Assembly: GCF_029846715.1 (NCBI RefSeq) | Contig: NZ_JARVWW010000012.1 | Span: 62,001 to 126,000, forward strand | Reading direction: 5' to 3' | Source of the DNA: Bradyrhizobium nivariense | Lineage (GTDB): Bacteria; Pseudomonadota; Alphaproteobacteria; Rhizobiales; Xanthobacteraceae | Length of the DNA: 64,000 nucleotides | Part shown: positions 8,638-16,977 of the stretch, one piece after another | How the letters are laid out: the number at the start of each line of letters is the position of its first letter | How positions within the stretch are numbered: the first letter of the stretch is position 1 | The notes under the pieces: generated by a model | Database searches by the model: none | The model's input: only the letters and a program-made list of their open reading frames with translations | What the model was told of the DNA's origin: nothing | Made by a program: the position numbers and the translations under genes

Positions 8638-9369
8638 ATGGGACGCATCATCTGCTGCGGTCTCGGCCCCGGCAACCCTGATATGATGAGCGTGCGCGCG
8701 GACCGGACGGTGCGCGGCGCAAGCCATGTCGCCTATTTCCGCAAGAAGGGCCGGCCCGGCCAGGCGCGCCGCATCGTCGAGGGCATGTTGGCTGCCGACG
8801 TCACTGAATATCCCATGGAATATCCGGTCACCACTGAGATCGCTTTCGATACGCCTGAATACGTCAAGCTGCTTGCCGGCTTCTACGACGAATGGGCGGA
8901 ACGTCTGGCGCGGCTGGCGCGCGCGGTCGATGTCGTCGTGCTCTGCGAGGGCGATCCCTACTTCTACGGCTCTTTCATGCATCTGCACACGCGCCTGCAA
9001 GGCCGTGTCGAGATCGAGGTGATCGCGGGCATTCCAGGCATGGTCGGTTGCTGGAATGGCGTGGGACAGCCGATCGCGCTCGGTGATGATGTGACGACGG
9101 TGCTCATGGGCACGCTCGCCGAGCAAGAGCTCGAACGCCGCATGCGCGATTCCGATGCACTCGTGATCATGAAGACCGGGCGCAATCTCGCAAAGGTGCG
9201 CCGCGCGCTCGCTGCCGCTGGACGACTGGACGGTGCCTGGCTGGTCGAGCGCGGCACCATGCCGGGCGAGCGCGTGGTGCGGCTCGCGGAGGTCGATGCC
9301 GCCGACTGCCCCTATTTCGCGATCGTGCTCGTGCATGGCAAGGGCCGGCATCTGGACGCCGCGGAATGA
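8638..9369 (+). CDS. cobI: Precorrin-2 C20-methyltransferase CobI
   Basis: SAM-dependent methyltransferase converting precorrin-2 to precorrin-3A. The 243-aa protein opens with the tetrapyrrole methylase motif GLGPGNPDMMSVRA and has the CEGDPYFYGSFMHLHTRL segment typical of CobI/CbiL. An in-frame extension runs upstream through cobH, but the ATG at 8638, 2 nt after the cobH stop, gives the family N-terminus. It overlaps cobJ by 4 nt (ATGA). Confidence 0.95.
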   Translation: MGRIICCGLGPGNPDMMSVRADRTVRGASHVAYFRKKGRPGQARRIVEGMLAADVTEYPMEYPVTTEIAFDTPEYVKLLAGFYDEWAERLARLARAVDVVVLCEGDPYFYGSFMHLHTRLQGRVEIEVIAGIPGMVGCWNGVGQPIALGDDVTTVLMGTLAEQELERRMRDSDALVIMKTGRNLAKVRRALAAAGRLDGAWLVERGTMPGERVVRLAEVDAADCPYFAIVLVHGKGRHLDAAE

Positions 9370-10100
9370 CGGGTACGCTGACCATCGCGGGCCTCGGGCC
9401 GGGCAGCGATGCGCTGGTGACGCCCGAGGTCTCCGCCGCGCTTGTCGCCGCGACCGATATTCTGGGCTACGCGCCCTATGTCGCGCGCGTGCCGCCGCGA
9501 GCGGGGCTTACCCTGCATCCCTCCGACAATCGCGAAGAGCTGCAGCGTGCGAGCGAGGCGCTGCGGCTCGCGGCCGAAGGCGGACAGGTCGTCATCGTAT
9601 CCTCCGGCGATCCCGGCGTCTTCGCGATGGCCTCTGCCGTGTTCGAGGCGCTCGAACAGGCGCCGCAATGGCGCGAGCTGCCGATCCGCGTGCTGCCCGG
9701 CATCACCGCGATGCTGGCGGCCGCCGCGCGCGCCGGCGCGCCGCTCGGCCATGATTTCTGTGCCATCAATCTCTCCGACAATCTCAAGCCTTGGGCGGTG
9801 ATCGAGAAGCGCCTGCGGCTTGCCGCGGAAGCCGATTTTGCCATTGCGATGTACAATCCGCGCTCGGCGAGCCGGCCGGAAGGATTTGGCCGTGCGCTTG
9901 CTGTGCTGAAGGAGGCCGGCTGTGGCGAACGCCTCGTGATCTTCGCGCGCGCGATCAGCACTTCTGGCGAGAAGATCGAGACCGTGACGCTGAACGAGGC
10001 GACGCCCGAGATGGCCGACATGCGCACGCTGGTGATCGTCGGCAACTCGCAGACACGCCGCGTCGGCCGCTGGGTCTATGCGCCGAGGCAGGTCCGATGA
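9366..10100 (+). CDS. cobJ: Precorrin-3B C17-methyltransferase CobJ
   Basis: Methylates C17 of precorrin-3B and drives ring contraction to precorrin-4. The protein is 244 aa. It begins TIAGLGPGSDALVTPEV, the SAM-binding methylase motif, and continues with the conserved SSGDPGVFAMA and CAINLSDNLKPW blocks. It overlaps cobI by 4 nt. Its 3' end overlaps the 3' end of the oppositely oriented cobK by 25 nt, so the rightward operon transcript would run antisense through cobK before reaching cobL. Confidence 0.95.
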   Translation: MTGTLTIAGLGPGSDALVTPEVSAALVAATDILGYAPYVARVPPRAGLTLHPSDNREELQRASEALRLAAEGGQVVIVSSGDPGVFAMASAVFEALEQAPQWRELPIRVLPGITAMLAAAARAGAPLGHDFCAINLSDNLKPWAVIEKRLRLAAEADFAIAMYNPRSASRPEGFGRALAVLKEAGCGERLVIFARAISTSGEKIETVTLNEATPEMADMRTLVIVGNSQTRRVGRWVYAPRQVR

Positions 10101-10822
10101 CCGAGCCACTGCATGATCTCCGCCACGCTTTCGACCCGCAATCGTTCCGGCAGTTGCGGCCGCGAGATCATGATCACGGGCAGGCCGAGCCTGCGGGCTG
10201 CGTCGATCTTGGCGCGCGCGCCGTCGCCGCCCGAATTGCGGGCGACGATCCAAGTGATGGCACGCGCACGCAGCATTGCCAGCTCGCCCTCAAGCGTGAA
10301 CGGCCCACGCGACACGATGACATCCGCGGCGAAGGGCAGAGGCGCTTCGGGCGGATCAACGAATCTCAGCGTGTAGGCATGCTGCGGCTTGGCCGCGAAC
10401 GGTGCGACGTGCTGGCGGCCGATGGCGAGGAACACATTTGCCGCCGCCTCGGGCAGTGCGGCGACCGCGGCGTTGACGTCTGCAGTTTCGATCCAGTTGT
10501 CGCCGGGCGCTTTCGTCCAGGGCGCACGCTCCAGCGCGATCAGCGGCGTTCCCGTGTCCTTGCACGCCGCGACCGCATTGCGGCTCATCTCGGCGGCAAA
10601 GGGATGCGTCGCGTCGATCACATGCGTGATGTCTTCCCGGCGAATGTAATCTGCAAGACCGCTCACGCCGCCAAAGCCGCCGATGCGGGTCGGCAGCGGC
10701 TGGTCGGCGGGCGCGCGGGTGCGGCCGCCATAGGAATACACGGCGTCAATGCCTGCGCGCGCGATCTCCGCCGCAAGCAGGCTCGCGTCGGCCGTTCCGC
10801 CCAGAATGAGGGCGCGCGTCAT
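10076..10822 (-). CDS. cobK: Precorrin-6A reductase CobK
   Basis: NADPH-dependent reductase converting precorrin-6A to precorrin-6B. The 248-aa protein starts MTRALILGGTADASLL, the family dinucleotide-binding start, and contains the CobK/CbiJ signature HVIDATHPFA. It is the only gene of the block read leftward. Its stop lies inside the end of cobJ, and its start codon overlaps the cobL start codon head to head on the four bases CATG (10820-10823). Its promoter must therefore lie inside cobL, and its mRNA is fully complementary to any transcript running from cobJ to cobL. Confidence 0.95.
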   Translation of the reverse strand: MTRALILGGTADASLLAAEIARAGIDAVYSYGGRTRAPADQPLPTRIGGFGGVSGLADYIRREDITHVIDATHPFAAEMSRNAVAACKDTGTPLIALERAPWTKAPGDNWIETADVNAAVAALPEAAANVFLAIGRQHVAPFAAKPQHAYTLRFVDPPEAPLPFAADVIVSRGPFTLEGELAMLRARAITWIVARNSGGDGARAKIDAARRLGLPVIMISRPQLPERLRVESVAEIMQWLGHRTCLGA

Positions 10823-12002
10823 GGCTGATCCCTGGCTGACCATCATCGGTATCGGCGAAGATGGACTCGCCGGGCTGTCCGAAGCAAGCCGAAAGGCGCT
10901 TGCCAATGCTGAAACTGTCTTCGGCGGCGAGCGTCATCTTGCGCTCGCGGGCGTAACCAGCCGAGGCCGCGCGTGGCCGGTGCCGTTCGACTCAGATGTC
11001 GTGCTGAGGTGCCGCGGCCGCCCGACGGCGGTGCTCGCCTCCGGCGATCCGTTCTGGCATGGCGCGGGCGCGAGCCTCGCCGAGAAGCTGGACGCCGGCG
11101 AGTGGATTGCGCATTCGGCGCCGTCGACCTTCTCGCTCGCCGCCGCGCGGCTGGGCTGGCGTCTCGAATTCGCTGTCTGTCTTGGCCTTCATGCCGCGCC
11201 ATTCGAGCGTCTCGTGCCGCATCTGGCGCGAGGCGCGCGCATCATTTGCCTTGTGCGCGACGGGAAGGCCGCAGGCGATCTCGCGAAATGGCTGACGGAG
11301 CGCGGTTGGGGCGCTTCGGGATTCTGGACGCTCACCGCACTTGGCGGGTCGCGCGAAAGTGTCAACGCGCATCGCGCCGACAGCTTCGCAGGCGATCTTG
11401 CCGGAAGTCTGGTCACGGTGGCCGTGGAGGCGAGAGGAGCGCAGGGTCTTCCTCGCAGCTCGGGACTATCAGACGATCTCTTCGTCCATGACGGCCAGAT
11501 CACCAAGCGTCCGGTCCGTGCGCTCGCGCTCTCGGCGCTGGCGCCGCGTCCCGGTGAACGGTTGTGGGACATCGGCGCCGGCTCGGGTTCGATCTCGGTC
11601 GAGTGGGCGCTGTGCGGCGGGACTGCGATCGCCGTCGAGGCGCGCGAGGATCGTGCCGCGAACATCCGCAGCAATGCGGCGGCGTTCGGATTGGCGCACG
11701 AGATCACCATCGTCACGGGTAAAGCGCCGGAGGCCCTTGCTGCGCTGGACGCACCTGATGCCGTCTTCATCGGCGGCGGTCTCGACGTCGCGATGTTCGA
11801 TGTCGTCTGGTCGCGGCTCGCATCCGGAACGCGACTCGTTGCGCATGCCGTGACGCTGGAGACGGAAGCGCTGCTCGGCGAGCTGCATCAGCGCCACGGC
11901 GGCGACTTGATGCGGGTCGAGATTGCGCATGCCGCTCCGCTCGGCCGCTACCGCTCCTGGCAGGCGGCGCGACCCGTGGTGCAATGGAGTGCGGTCCGAT
12001 GA
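10821..12002 (+). CDS. cobL: Precorrin-6Y C5,15-methyltransferase (decarboxylating) CobL
   Basis: Bifunctional enzyme that methylates C5 and C15 and decarboxylates the C12 acetate. The 393-aa protein is the fused CbiE-CbiT type. The N-terminal half has the tetrapyrrole methylase start WLTIIGIGEDGLAGL and an ASGDPFWHG loop. The C-terminal half has a Rossmann SAM motif LWDIGAGSGSISVEWAL at about residues 248-264. The ATG at 10821 is chosen because it gives the MADPWLTIIGIG start; a longer frame would overlap cobK more deeply. It overlaps cobE by 4 nt. Confidence 0.95.
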   Translation: MADPWLTIIGIGEDGLAGLSEASRKALANAETVFGGERHLALAGVTSRGRAWPVPFDSDVVLRCRGRPTAVLASGDPFWHGAGASLAEKLDAGEWIAHSAPSTFSLAAARLGWRLEFAVCLGLHAAPFERLVPHLARGARIICLVRDGKAAGDLAKWLTERGWGASGFWTLTALGGSRESVNAHRADSFAGDLAGSLVTVAVEARGAQGLPRSSGLSDDLFVHDGQITKRPVRALALSALAPRPGERLWDIGAGSGSISVEWALCGGTAIAVEAREDRAANIRSNAAAFGLAHEITIVTGKAPEALAALDAPDAVFIGGGLDVAMFDVVWSRLASGTRLVAHAVTLETEALLGELHQRHGGDLMRVEIAHAAPLGRYRSWQAARPVVQWSAVR

Positions 12003-12367
12003 AGGTCGCCGGGCTCGGATTCAAGCGGGACGTCACGCTGGCATCGCTGCGTGAGGCGCTTCTGGCGGCCGGTGGTCCCGAAGGCCTCGCGGCGGTGGCG
12101 ACTGTCAGCGACAAGGCCGACGCGGAGGCGCTGAAGCAGCTCGCGCGCGAATGCGGCGTGCCCATCAAGGCGGTCGCCGCCGAAATGCTGGCCGGCATCG
12201 ACACGCCAACACAGTCAAATCTCATCGTGGAAAAGTTCGGGACGGGATCGGTCGCCGAAGCGGCGGCGCTCGCGGCAGCTGGACCTCGTGCGCGGTTGAT
12301 CGCGACGCGGGTGGTCTCGCAGGATCGCACCGCGACCGCGGCGATTGCGGAAGGAGACGGCGCATGA
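11999..12367 (+). CDS. cobE: CobE / CbiG C-terminal domain protein
   Basis: A 122-aa protein matching the CobE/CbiG C-terminal domain: MKVAGLGFKRDVTLASLREAL at the start and the TVSDKADAEALKQLA region after it. CobE is required for cobalamin synthesis in the aerobic pathway, but its reaction is not well defined; corrin intermediate binding or delivery has been suggested. Start and stop overlap cobL and cobM by 4 nt each. Its length is normal for the stand-alone form. Confidence 0.88.
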   Translation: MKVAGLGFKRDVTLASLREALLAAGGPEGLAAVATVSDKADAEALKQLARECGVPIKAVAAEMLAGIDTPTQSNLIVEKFGTGSVAEAAALAAAGPRARLIATRVVSQDRTATAAIAEGDGA

Positions 12368-13146
12368 CGGTGCATTTCATCGGCGCCGGGCCGGGCGCTC
12401 CCGACTTGCTGACCTTGCGCGGACGCGATCTCATCGCCGCTTGTCCGGTCTGTCTCTATGCCGGCTCGCTGGTCCCCGAAGGCGTGCTGGCGCATTGCCC
12501 GCCGGACGCACGGATCGTCAACACCGCGCCGCTGTCGCTCGACGAGATCGTCGCGGAGATCGCCGCCGCGCATGCGGGCGGCAAGGATGTCGCGCGGCTG
12601 CATTCCGGCGATCTCTCGATCTGGTCGGCGATGGGTGAGCAACTGCGTCGCCTGCGCGCGCTCGGCATTCCCTACACCGTGACGCCGGGCGTGCCGGCTT
12701 TCTCGGCAGCGGCAGCCGCCCTCGAAGCCGAGCTGACATTGCCTGGTCTTGCACAGACCGTGGTGCTGACGCGCACGCCGGGCCGCGCCAGCGCGATGCC
12801 GGAAGGTGAGAAGCTCGCCGCGTTCGCCGCCACCGGCGCGGTGCTCGCCATCCATCTGTCGATCCATCTGCTGGACAAGGTCATTGCCGAGCTGACGCCG
12901 CATTACGGCGCGGACTGCCCGGTCGCGATCGTCTGGCGTGCGAGCTGGCCCGACCAGCGCATCGTTCGCGCCACGCTCGCAACACTCGACGCTGCTGTCG
13001 GCAGCGAGATGGAGCGCACCGCGCTGATTCTGATCGGCAAGACGCTGGGCTCGGCGGATTTTTCCGAGAGCCGTCTCTATGCTGCCGACTACGACCGCCG
13101 CTATCGGCCGGTTGGCGCCGAGCCGCGCTTTCCGGAGGTGTCGTGA
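12364..13146 (+). CDS. cobM: Precorrin-4 C11-methyltransferase CobM
   Basis: SAM-dependent methylation of precorrin-4 at C11 to precorrin-5. The 260-aa protein begins VHFIGAGPGAPDLLTLRG, the classic methylase glycine loop, and has the CLYAGSLVP and LHSGDLSIWSAMGEQ blocks that mark CobM/CbiF. An upstream in-frame extension overlaps cobE and is rejected because the ATG at 12364 overlaps the cobE stop in the usual ATGA way. It ends on TGATG with cobB. Confidence 0.95.
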   Translation: MTVHFIGAGPGAPDLLTLRGRDLIAACPVCLYAGSLVPEGVLAHCPPDARIVNTAPLSLDEIVAEIAAAHAGGKDVARLHSGDLSIWSAMGEQLRRLRALGIPYTVTPGVPAFSAAAAALEAELTLPGLAQTVVLTRTPGRASAMPEGEKLAAFAATGAVLAIHLSIHLLDKVIAELTPHYGADCPVAIVWRASWPDQRIVRATLATLDAAVGSEMERTALILIGKTLGSADFSESRLYAADYDRRYRPVGAEPRFPEVS

Positions 13147-14456
13147 TGGCGGCTGGGCTCGTCATCTCCGCGCCGGCCTCCGGCGTCGGCAAGACGACGC
13201 TGACGCTGGCGCTTGCCCGCGCCTGGCGCAACAGCGGATTGCGGGTGCAGTGCTTCAAGAGCGGCCCCGATTACATCGATCCCGCGTTTCATGCAGCCGC
13301 GACGGGACGCGCCTCAGTCAATGTCGACAGCTGGGCAATGGATCGCGAGACAATCTCGCATCTCGTTAGCCGTGGCAATGACGCCGATATCGTGCTGGCC
13401 GAGGGCTCGATGGGCCTGTTCGACGGTGTCGCCGCGCGCGGCGTCTGCGGCACCGGAGCGACCGCCGACATCGCAGAGATGCTGGACTGGCCTGTGCTGC
13501 TGGTGATCGATCCCTCGGGACAGGCGCAAACAGCGGCGGCGATCGCCGCAGGACTCCGCGACTACCGTCCCGGCGTGCGCCTCGCAGGTGTGGTGCTGAA
13601 CCGAGTCGCCAGCCCGCGCCACGAAGACCTCGTGCGGCGTGCGCTGCTGGATGCCGGCATCGCCGTGTTCGGCGCGCTGCCACGCCATGCCGAGATCAGC
13701 CTGCCGAAGCGGCATCTCGGGCTGGTACAGGCCGAGGAGCAGGCGGAGATCGGCAAGCTGATCGACGAGGCCGCACGCTTCGTCGCCGAGCATGTCGATC
13801 TCGACGCGGTGCTGCGTTCGGCCGCCAGCTGGTCGCCGCAACCCGCAGCGAGCGGCCTGAACGTGACGCCACCCGGCCAGCGCATTGCGCTTGCCCGTGA
13901 CGCCGCGTTCTCCTTCGTCTATCCGCATATGCTGGAAGCGTGGCGCGGGGCGGGTGCGGAGATATCGACATTCTCGCCGCTCGCCGATGAAGGTCCTGAC
14001 GCGAGTGCGGATGTGTGCTGGCTGCCTGGCGGTTATCCCGAGCTGCAGGCCGGCAAGATCGCGGCCAATGCGCGCTTCCGCAGCGGATTACGCGCCTTCG
14101 CCGAAATCCGGCCGGTGCATGGCGAATGCGGAGGCTATATGGTGCTGGGCACCGCTTTGACCGACGCCGACGGCATCAGCCACGAGATGACGGGCCTGCT
14201 CGGCCTGGAGACGAGCTTTGCCAAGCGCCGCATGCATCTGGGCTATCGTCTGGCCGAGCTCGCCGCGCCGATGCCGGGCCATCAGGCGGGTGCCCGCCTG
14301 CGTGGCCACGAATTCCACTATTCGACGATCCTCGCGCAGCCCGACACGCCGCTGGCGGTCGTGCACGACGCGACAGGCGCGGTCATTTCCGAGACCGGCT
14401 CGCGGCGAGGTCATGCCACCGGCACGTTCTTCCATCTGATCGCGGAGGACCGGTGA
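13146..14456 (+). CDS. cobB: Hydrogenobyrinic acid a,c-diamide synthase CobB
   Basis: Glutamine- and ATP-dependent amidation of the a and c side chains of hydrogenobyrinic acid. The protein is 436 aa. The P-loop ISAPASGVGKTTLTLALA is at residues 7-24. The class I amidotransferase domain follows with nucleophile Cys328 in VHGECGGYMVLG and a C-terminal GHEFHYST segment. The GTG one codon earlier is also possible; the ATG at 13146 overlaps the cobM stop by one base. It overlaps the GTG start of cobA by 4 nt. Confidence 0.94.
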   Translation: MAAGLVISAPASGVGKTTLTLALARAWRNSGLRVQCFKSGPDYIDPAFHAAATGRASVNVDSWAMDRETISHLVSRGNDADIVLAEGSMGLFDGVAARGVCGTGATADIAEMLDWPVLLVIDPSGQAQTAAAIAAGLRDYRPGVRLAGVVLNRVASPRHEDLVRRALLDAGIAVFGALPRHAEISLPKRHLGLVQAEEQAEIGKLIDEAARFVAEHVDLDAVLRSAASWSPQPAASGLNVTPPGQRIALARDAAFSFVYPHMLEAWRGAGAEISTFSPLADEGPDASADVCWLPGGYPELQAGKIAANARFRSGLRAFAEIRPVHGECGGYMVLGTALTDADGISHEMTGLLGLETSFAKRRMHLGYRLAELAAPMPGHQAGARLRGHEFHYSTILAQPDTPLAVVHDATGAVISETGSRRGHATGTFFHLIAEDR

Positions 14457-15184
14457 GCGGTTTTGTCAGTTTCGTCTCGGCCGGCCCCGGCGATCCCGAG
14501 CTCCTCACGCTCAAGGGTGCCGCGCGGCTGCGCGAGGCCGACGTCGTGCTCTATGATGATCTTGCTTCGGGCGCGATCCTCGATCTCGCCCGTCCCGGCG
14601 CTAATCTTGTCGCGGTAGGAAAGCGGGCGGGACGGCCCTCGACCAAGCAGCACCACGTCAACCGATTGCTGGTCGACTATGCCGTAACAGGCGCGCGCGT
14701 GGTGCGATTGAAGTCGGGCGATGCCGGCATCTTTGGGCGGCTCGAGGAGGAGCTCGAGACGCTGCGCGAAGCGGGCATCGGCTACGAGATCATTCCCGGC
14801 GTCACCTCGGCCAGTGTCGCCGCGGCCCAGGCCGGCATTCCGCTGACCCGGCGTCACACCTCGCGCCGGGTGCAGTTCGTGACCGGAGCGGACGTCACCG
14901 GCGAGCTGCCGCCAAACCTCAACTGGGCGGCGCTGGCCGATCCGGAGGCGACGACCGTGGTCTATATGGGCCGCCGCACGTTTCCGGCGCTTGTCGTGAA
15001 ATTGATCGAGCACGGCCTCTCCCCAACCACGCCGGCGTTGTTCGCCGAATCGCTCGGCCGTCCCGATGAGCGGCTGGTCCGCACCACCATTTCGGAGCTT
15101 GCCGAGCAGCTTGCGCGGGGCGGGGCGGCCTCCACGGCGGCCGTCATCCTGTTCGGCGCGCTGGCGGGGGATTATCCGTCATGA
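14453..15184 (+). CDS. cobA: Uroporphyrinogen-III C-methyltransferase CobA
   Basis: Entry enzyme of the corrin branch: two SAM-dependent methylations of uroporphyrinogen III to precorrin-2. The 243-aa protein has VSAGPGDPELLTLKGAARL at its N-terminus, then LVAVGKRAGRPS and VVRLKSGDAGIFGR, all typical of SUMT. There is no CysG-type oxidase/ferrochelatase extension, so it is the monofunctional form. The start is GTG inside the cobB stop (GTGA). It is the last gene of the first cob transcript; riboswitch 2 starts 60 nt downstream. Confidence 0.95.
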   Translation: MSGFVSFVSAGPGDPELLTLKGAARLREADVVLYDDLASGAILDLARPGANLVAVGKRAGRPSTKQHHVNRLLVDYAVTGARVVRLKSGDAGIFGRLEEELETLREAGIGYEIIPGVTSASVAAAQAGIPLTRRHTSRRVQFVTGADVTGELPPNLNWAALADPEATTVVYMGRRTFPALVVKLIEHGLSPTTPALFAESLGRPDERLVRTTISELAEQLARGGAASTAAVILFGALAGDYPS

Positions 15185-15207
15185 CGGCCTCGGCCGCCCT
15201 TCGCCCC

Positions 15208-15236
15208 TTGACGCCCGGCTTGCGAAAGGGGCACAC
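15208..15236 (+). promoter_or_regulatory. Candidate promoter of the second B12 unit
   Basis: TTGACG (15208-15213) and a 17-nt spacer place a poor -10 (gcacac, 15231-15236) so that transcription would start at about 15243, next to riboswitch helix P1. The call rests on the shared geometry with the other two riboswitches. A 7-bp stem, gcccctt (15203-15209) with aaggggc (15226-15232), overlaps the same bases and might instead help end the cobA transcript. Confidence 0.35.
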
Positions 15237-15243
15237 AGGAGAC

Positions 15244-15436
15244 GCATGGTGCTCCACGCGGCGCAAAGCGCCGGAGCATAATCGGGAATGGGGGTGGGCG
15301 GACCCAGTTGCGGCGCCCAAAACCCCAGCCGCCCCCGCGACTGTAAGCGGTGAGGGACTTCGATCAGCCACTGGGCCGCGAGGCCCGGGAAGGCCGGAGA
15401 CTCCCAGTGAACCGCGAGCCAGGAGACCGGCCCTGC
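15244..15436 (+). promoter_or_regulatory. Cobalamin (AdoCbl) riboswitch 2
   Basis: It has the core elements in order: GGTGCTCC, ATCGGGAATG, the GCCGCCCCCGCGACTGT segment, AGCCACTG, GGGAAGGC and a B12 box gccaggagaccggcc (15419-15433). P1 is gcatgg (15244-15249) with ccctgc (15431-15436), with one mismatch. It precedes the CbiM-like permease by 50 nt. A 6-bp hairpin, gccgtc (15453-15458) with gacggc (15465-15470), abuts the Shine-Dalgarno aggaagg (15471-15477). This makes translational control plausible, but the platform is less clear than at the other two riboswitches. Confidence 0.95.
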
Positions 15437-15486
15437 ACGTTTTTAGGCCAAGGCCGTCGGGTGTGACGGCAGGAAGGATCTGAGCC

Positions 15487-16164
15487 ATGCATATCGAACC
15501 CGGATTAGTGACGGGCGCCAAGCTCGTGTTGAGTTACGCAACCGGCATCGCGGCAGGCGGCGTTGCGTTGAAGCTCGCGGTTGAGACCGTGCGCGAGCAG
15601 GGCATCACGTCGTTCGCGGCGCGCACACTCGCCACTACGGGACTGGTGTTCGTCTTCTTCGAGATCCTGCCGCACTTCCCGGTCGGCGTCTCCGAAGTGC
15701 ACTTCATCCTCGGCTCGACCCTGTTCCTGCTGTTCGGCGCGGCGCCAGCGGCCTTCGGTCTCGCGTTCGGCCTGCTGTTCCAGGGCATCTTCTTCGAGCC
15801 GCCCGACCTGCCGCAATATGGCATGAACGTCACCACGCTGCTGGTGCCGCTGTTCGCGATCCAGGCGATCGCCACGCGGATCATTCCGCGCGCCACCGCC
15901 TATGTCGATCTGCAGTACCGCCAGGCATTGGCGCTTTCGACGACGTATCAGTCCGGCGTCATCCTCTGGGTCGCGTTCTGGGCGCTTTATGGATCGGGCT
16001 TTGGCGCGACCAACCTCGCCAGCATCGCGACGTTCGCGGCGTCCTATGCGCTGGTCATCGTGATCGAGCCGCTCGCCGATCTCGGCGTGCTGGCGCTGGC
16101 GAAGTCGCTGCGTGGTGTCACCGCGCCCGGCCTCGTCACGCCGCGCCTGCACAACGCGGCTTAA
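15487..16164 (+). CDS. CbiM-like cobalt ECF-type permease (solitary)
   Basis: A 225-aa polytopic membrane protein of the CbiM/NikM family, the substrate-specific component of cobalt/nickel ECF transporters. It keeps the Met-His-Ile N-terminus whose His2 coordinates the metal in CbiM. It also has a GVSEVHFILGS motif and the QGIFFEPPDLPQYGMNV loop corresponding to the CbiM core. About six membrane segments are apparent. It is directly behind riboswitch 2 and ahead of cobF, so Co2+ uptake for B12 synthesis is the likely role. No CbiN, CbiQ or CbiO partner gene is present nearby, which is unusual for the family. Confidence 0.85.
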   Translation: MHIEPGLVTGAKLVLSYATGIAAGGVALKLAVETVREQGITSFAARTLATTGLVFVFFEILPHFPVGVSEVHFILGSTLFLLFGAAPAAFGLAFGLLFQGIFFEPPDLPQYGMNVTTLLVPLFAIQAIATRIIPRATAYVDLQYRQALALSTTYQSGVILWVAFWALYGSGFGATNLASIATFAASYALVIVIEPLADLGVLALAKSLRGVTAPGLVTPRLHNAA

Positions 16165-16177
16165 GAGACAAGCGAAC

Positions 16178-16200
16178 GGGCGGCCGATGTGCGGCCGCCC
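16178..16200. terminator. GC-rich hairpin between permease and cobF
   Basis: gggcggcc (16178-16185) pairs perfectly with ggccgccc (16193-16200) around a 7-nt loop, starting 13 nt after the permease stop. There is no U-run after it, so it is a weak terminator at best. It may lower or separate cobF expression, or protect the permease mRNA. Confidence 0.4.
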
Positions 16201-16212
16201 TTCGCAGGCACG

Positions 16213-16962
16213 ATGTTCACGCTTTCCCTGATAGGCATCGGTTGCGGCGATCCCGAGCAGCTGACGCGCGCCGCGATCGGTGCGATCAACGCGGCCGATC
16301 TCGTCCTGATCCCGCGCAAGGGGACCGCAAAGTCCGATCTCGCCGATCTCAGGCGGACGATCTGCGCTGATGTGCTCACCAGCGACAAGACGCGCATCGC
16401 GGAGTTCGATCTTCCCGTGCGCGACGCGGCTGAAGCGGGTTATCGCAAGGGCGTGGACGATTGGCACGATGCGGTGGCCGCAACCTGGTCGCAGACGATC
16501 GCAGATCATCTCGAAGGCGAGGGCAAGGTTGCGCTGCTGATCTGGGGCGATCCCTCGCTTTATGATTCTTCGCTGCGCATTGCGCGGCGACTCAATCCCT
16601 TGCCTGATATCGAGGTCGTGCCCGGCATCACCTCGATTCAGGTGCTGTGCGCGGCGCATGCGCTTCCGCTCAACGATATCGGCGAACCCTTCCTGGTCAC
16701 GACGGGACGCCGCTTGCGCGATGGCGGCTGGCCGGCAGGTGTCGATACAGTGGTGGTGATGCTCGACGGCGGCACGGCGTTTCAGTCGCTCGATCCGGAA
16801 GGCCTGTACATCTGGTGGGGCGCCTATCTCGGCATGCCAGATCAGATCATCATGTCCGGCGCGCTGGCCGAGATCGGCCCGCGCATCGTCGCTGTGCGGC
16901 AAGAGGCGCGCGAACGGCACGGCTGGATCATGGACAGTTACATTCTCAAGCGCAGGCCGTGA
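16213..16962 (+). CDS. cobF: Precorrin-6A synthase (deacetylating) CobF
   Basis: Methylates C1 of precorrin-5 with loss of acetate, a step specific to the aerobic pathway. The 249-aa protein begins MFTLSLIGIGCGDPEQLT, the tetrapyrrole methylase start, and has the CobF-type LIPRKGTAKSDLADLR and LIWGDPSLYDSSLRIA blocks. A GTG eight codons upstream lies in the preceding hairpin, so the ATG at 16213 is preferred. It is separated from the main cob block and sits in the second riboswitch unit with the permease and cobT. Confidence 0.95.
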   Translation: MFTLSLIGIGCGDPEQLTRAAIGAINAADLVLIPRKGTAKSDLADLRRTICADVLTSDKTRIAEFDLPVRDAAEAGYRKGVDDWHDAVAATWSQTIADHLEGEGKVALLIWGDPSLYDSSLRIARRLNPLPDIEVVPGITSIQVLCAAHALPLNDIGEPFLVTTGRRLRDGGWPAGVDTVVVMLDGGTAFQSLDPEGLYIWWGAYLGMPDQIIMSGALAEIGPRIVAVRQEARERHGWIMDSYILKRRP

Positions 16963-16977
16963 GCCAAGCGAGGCAGC

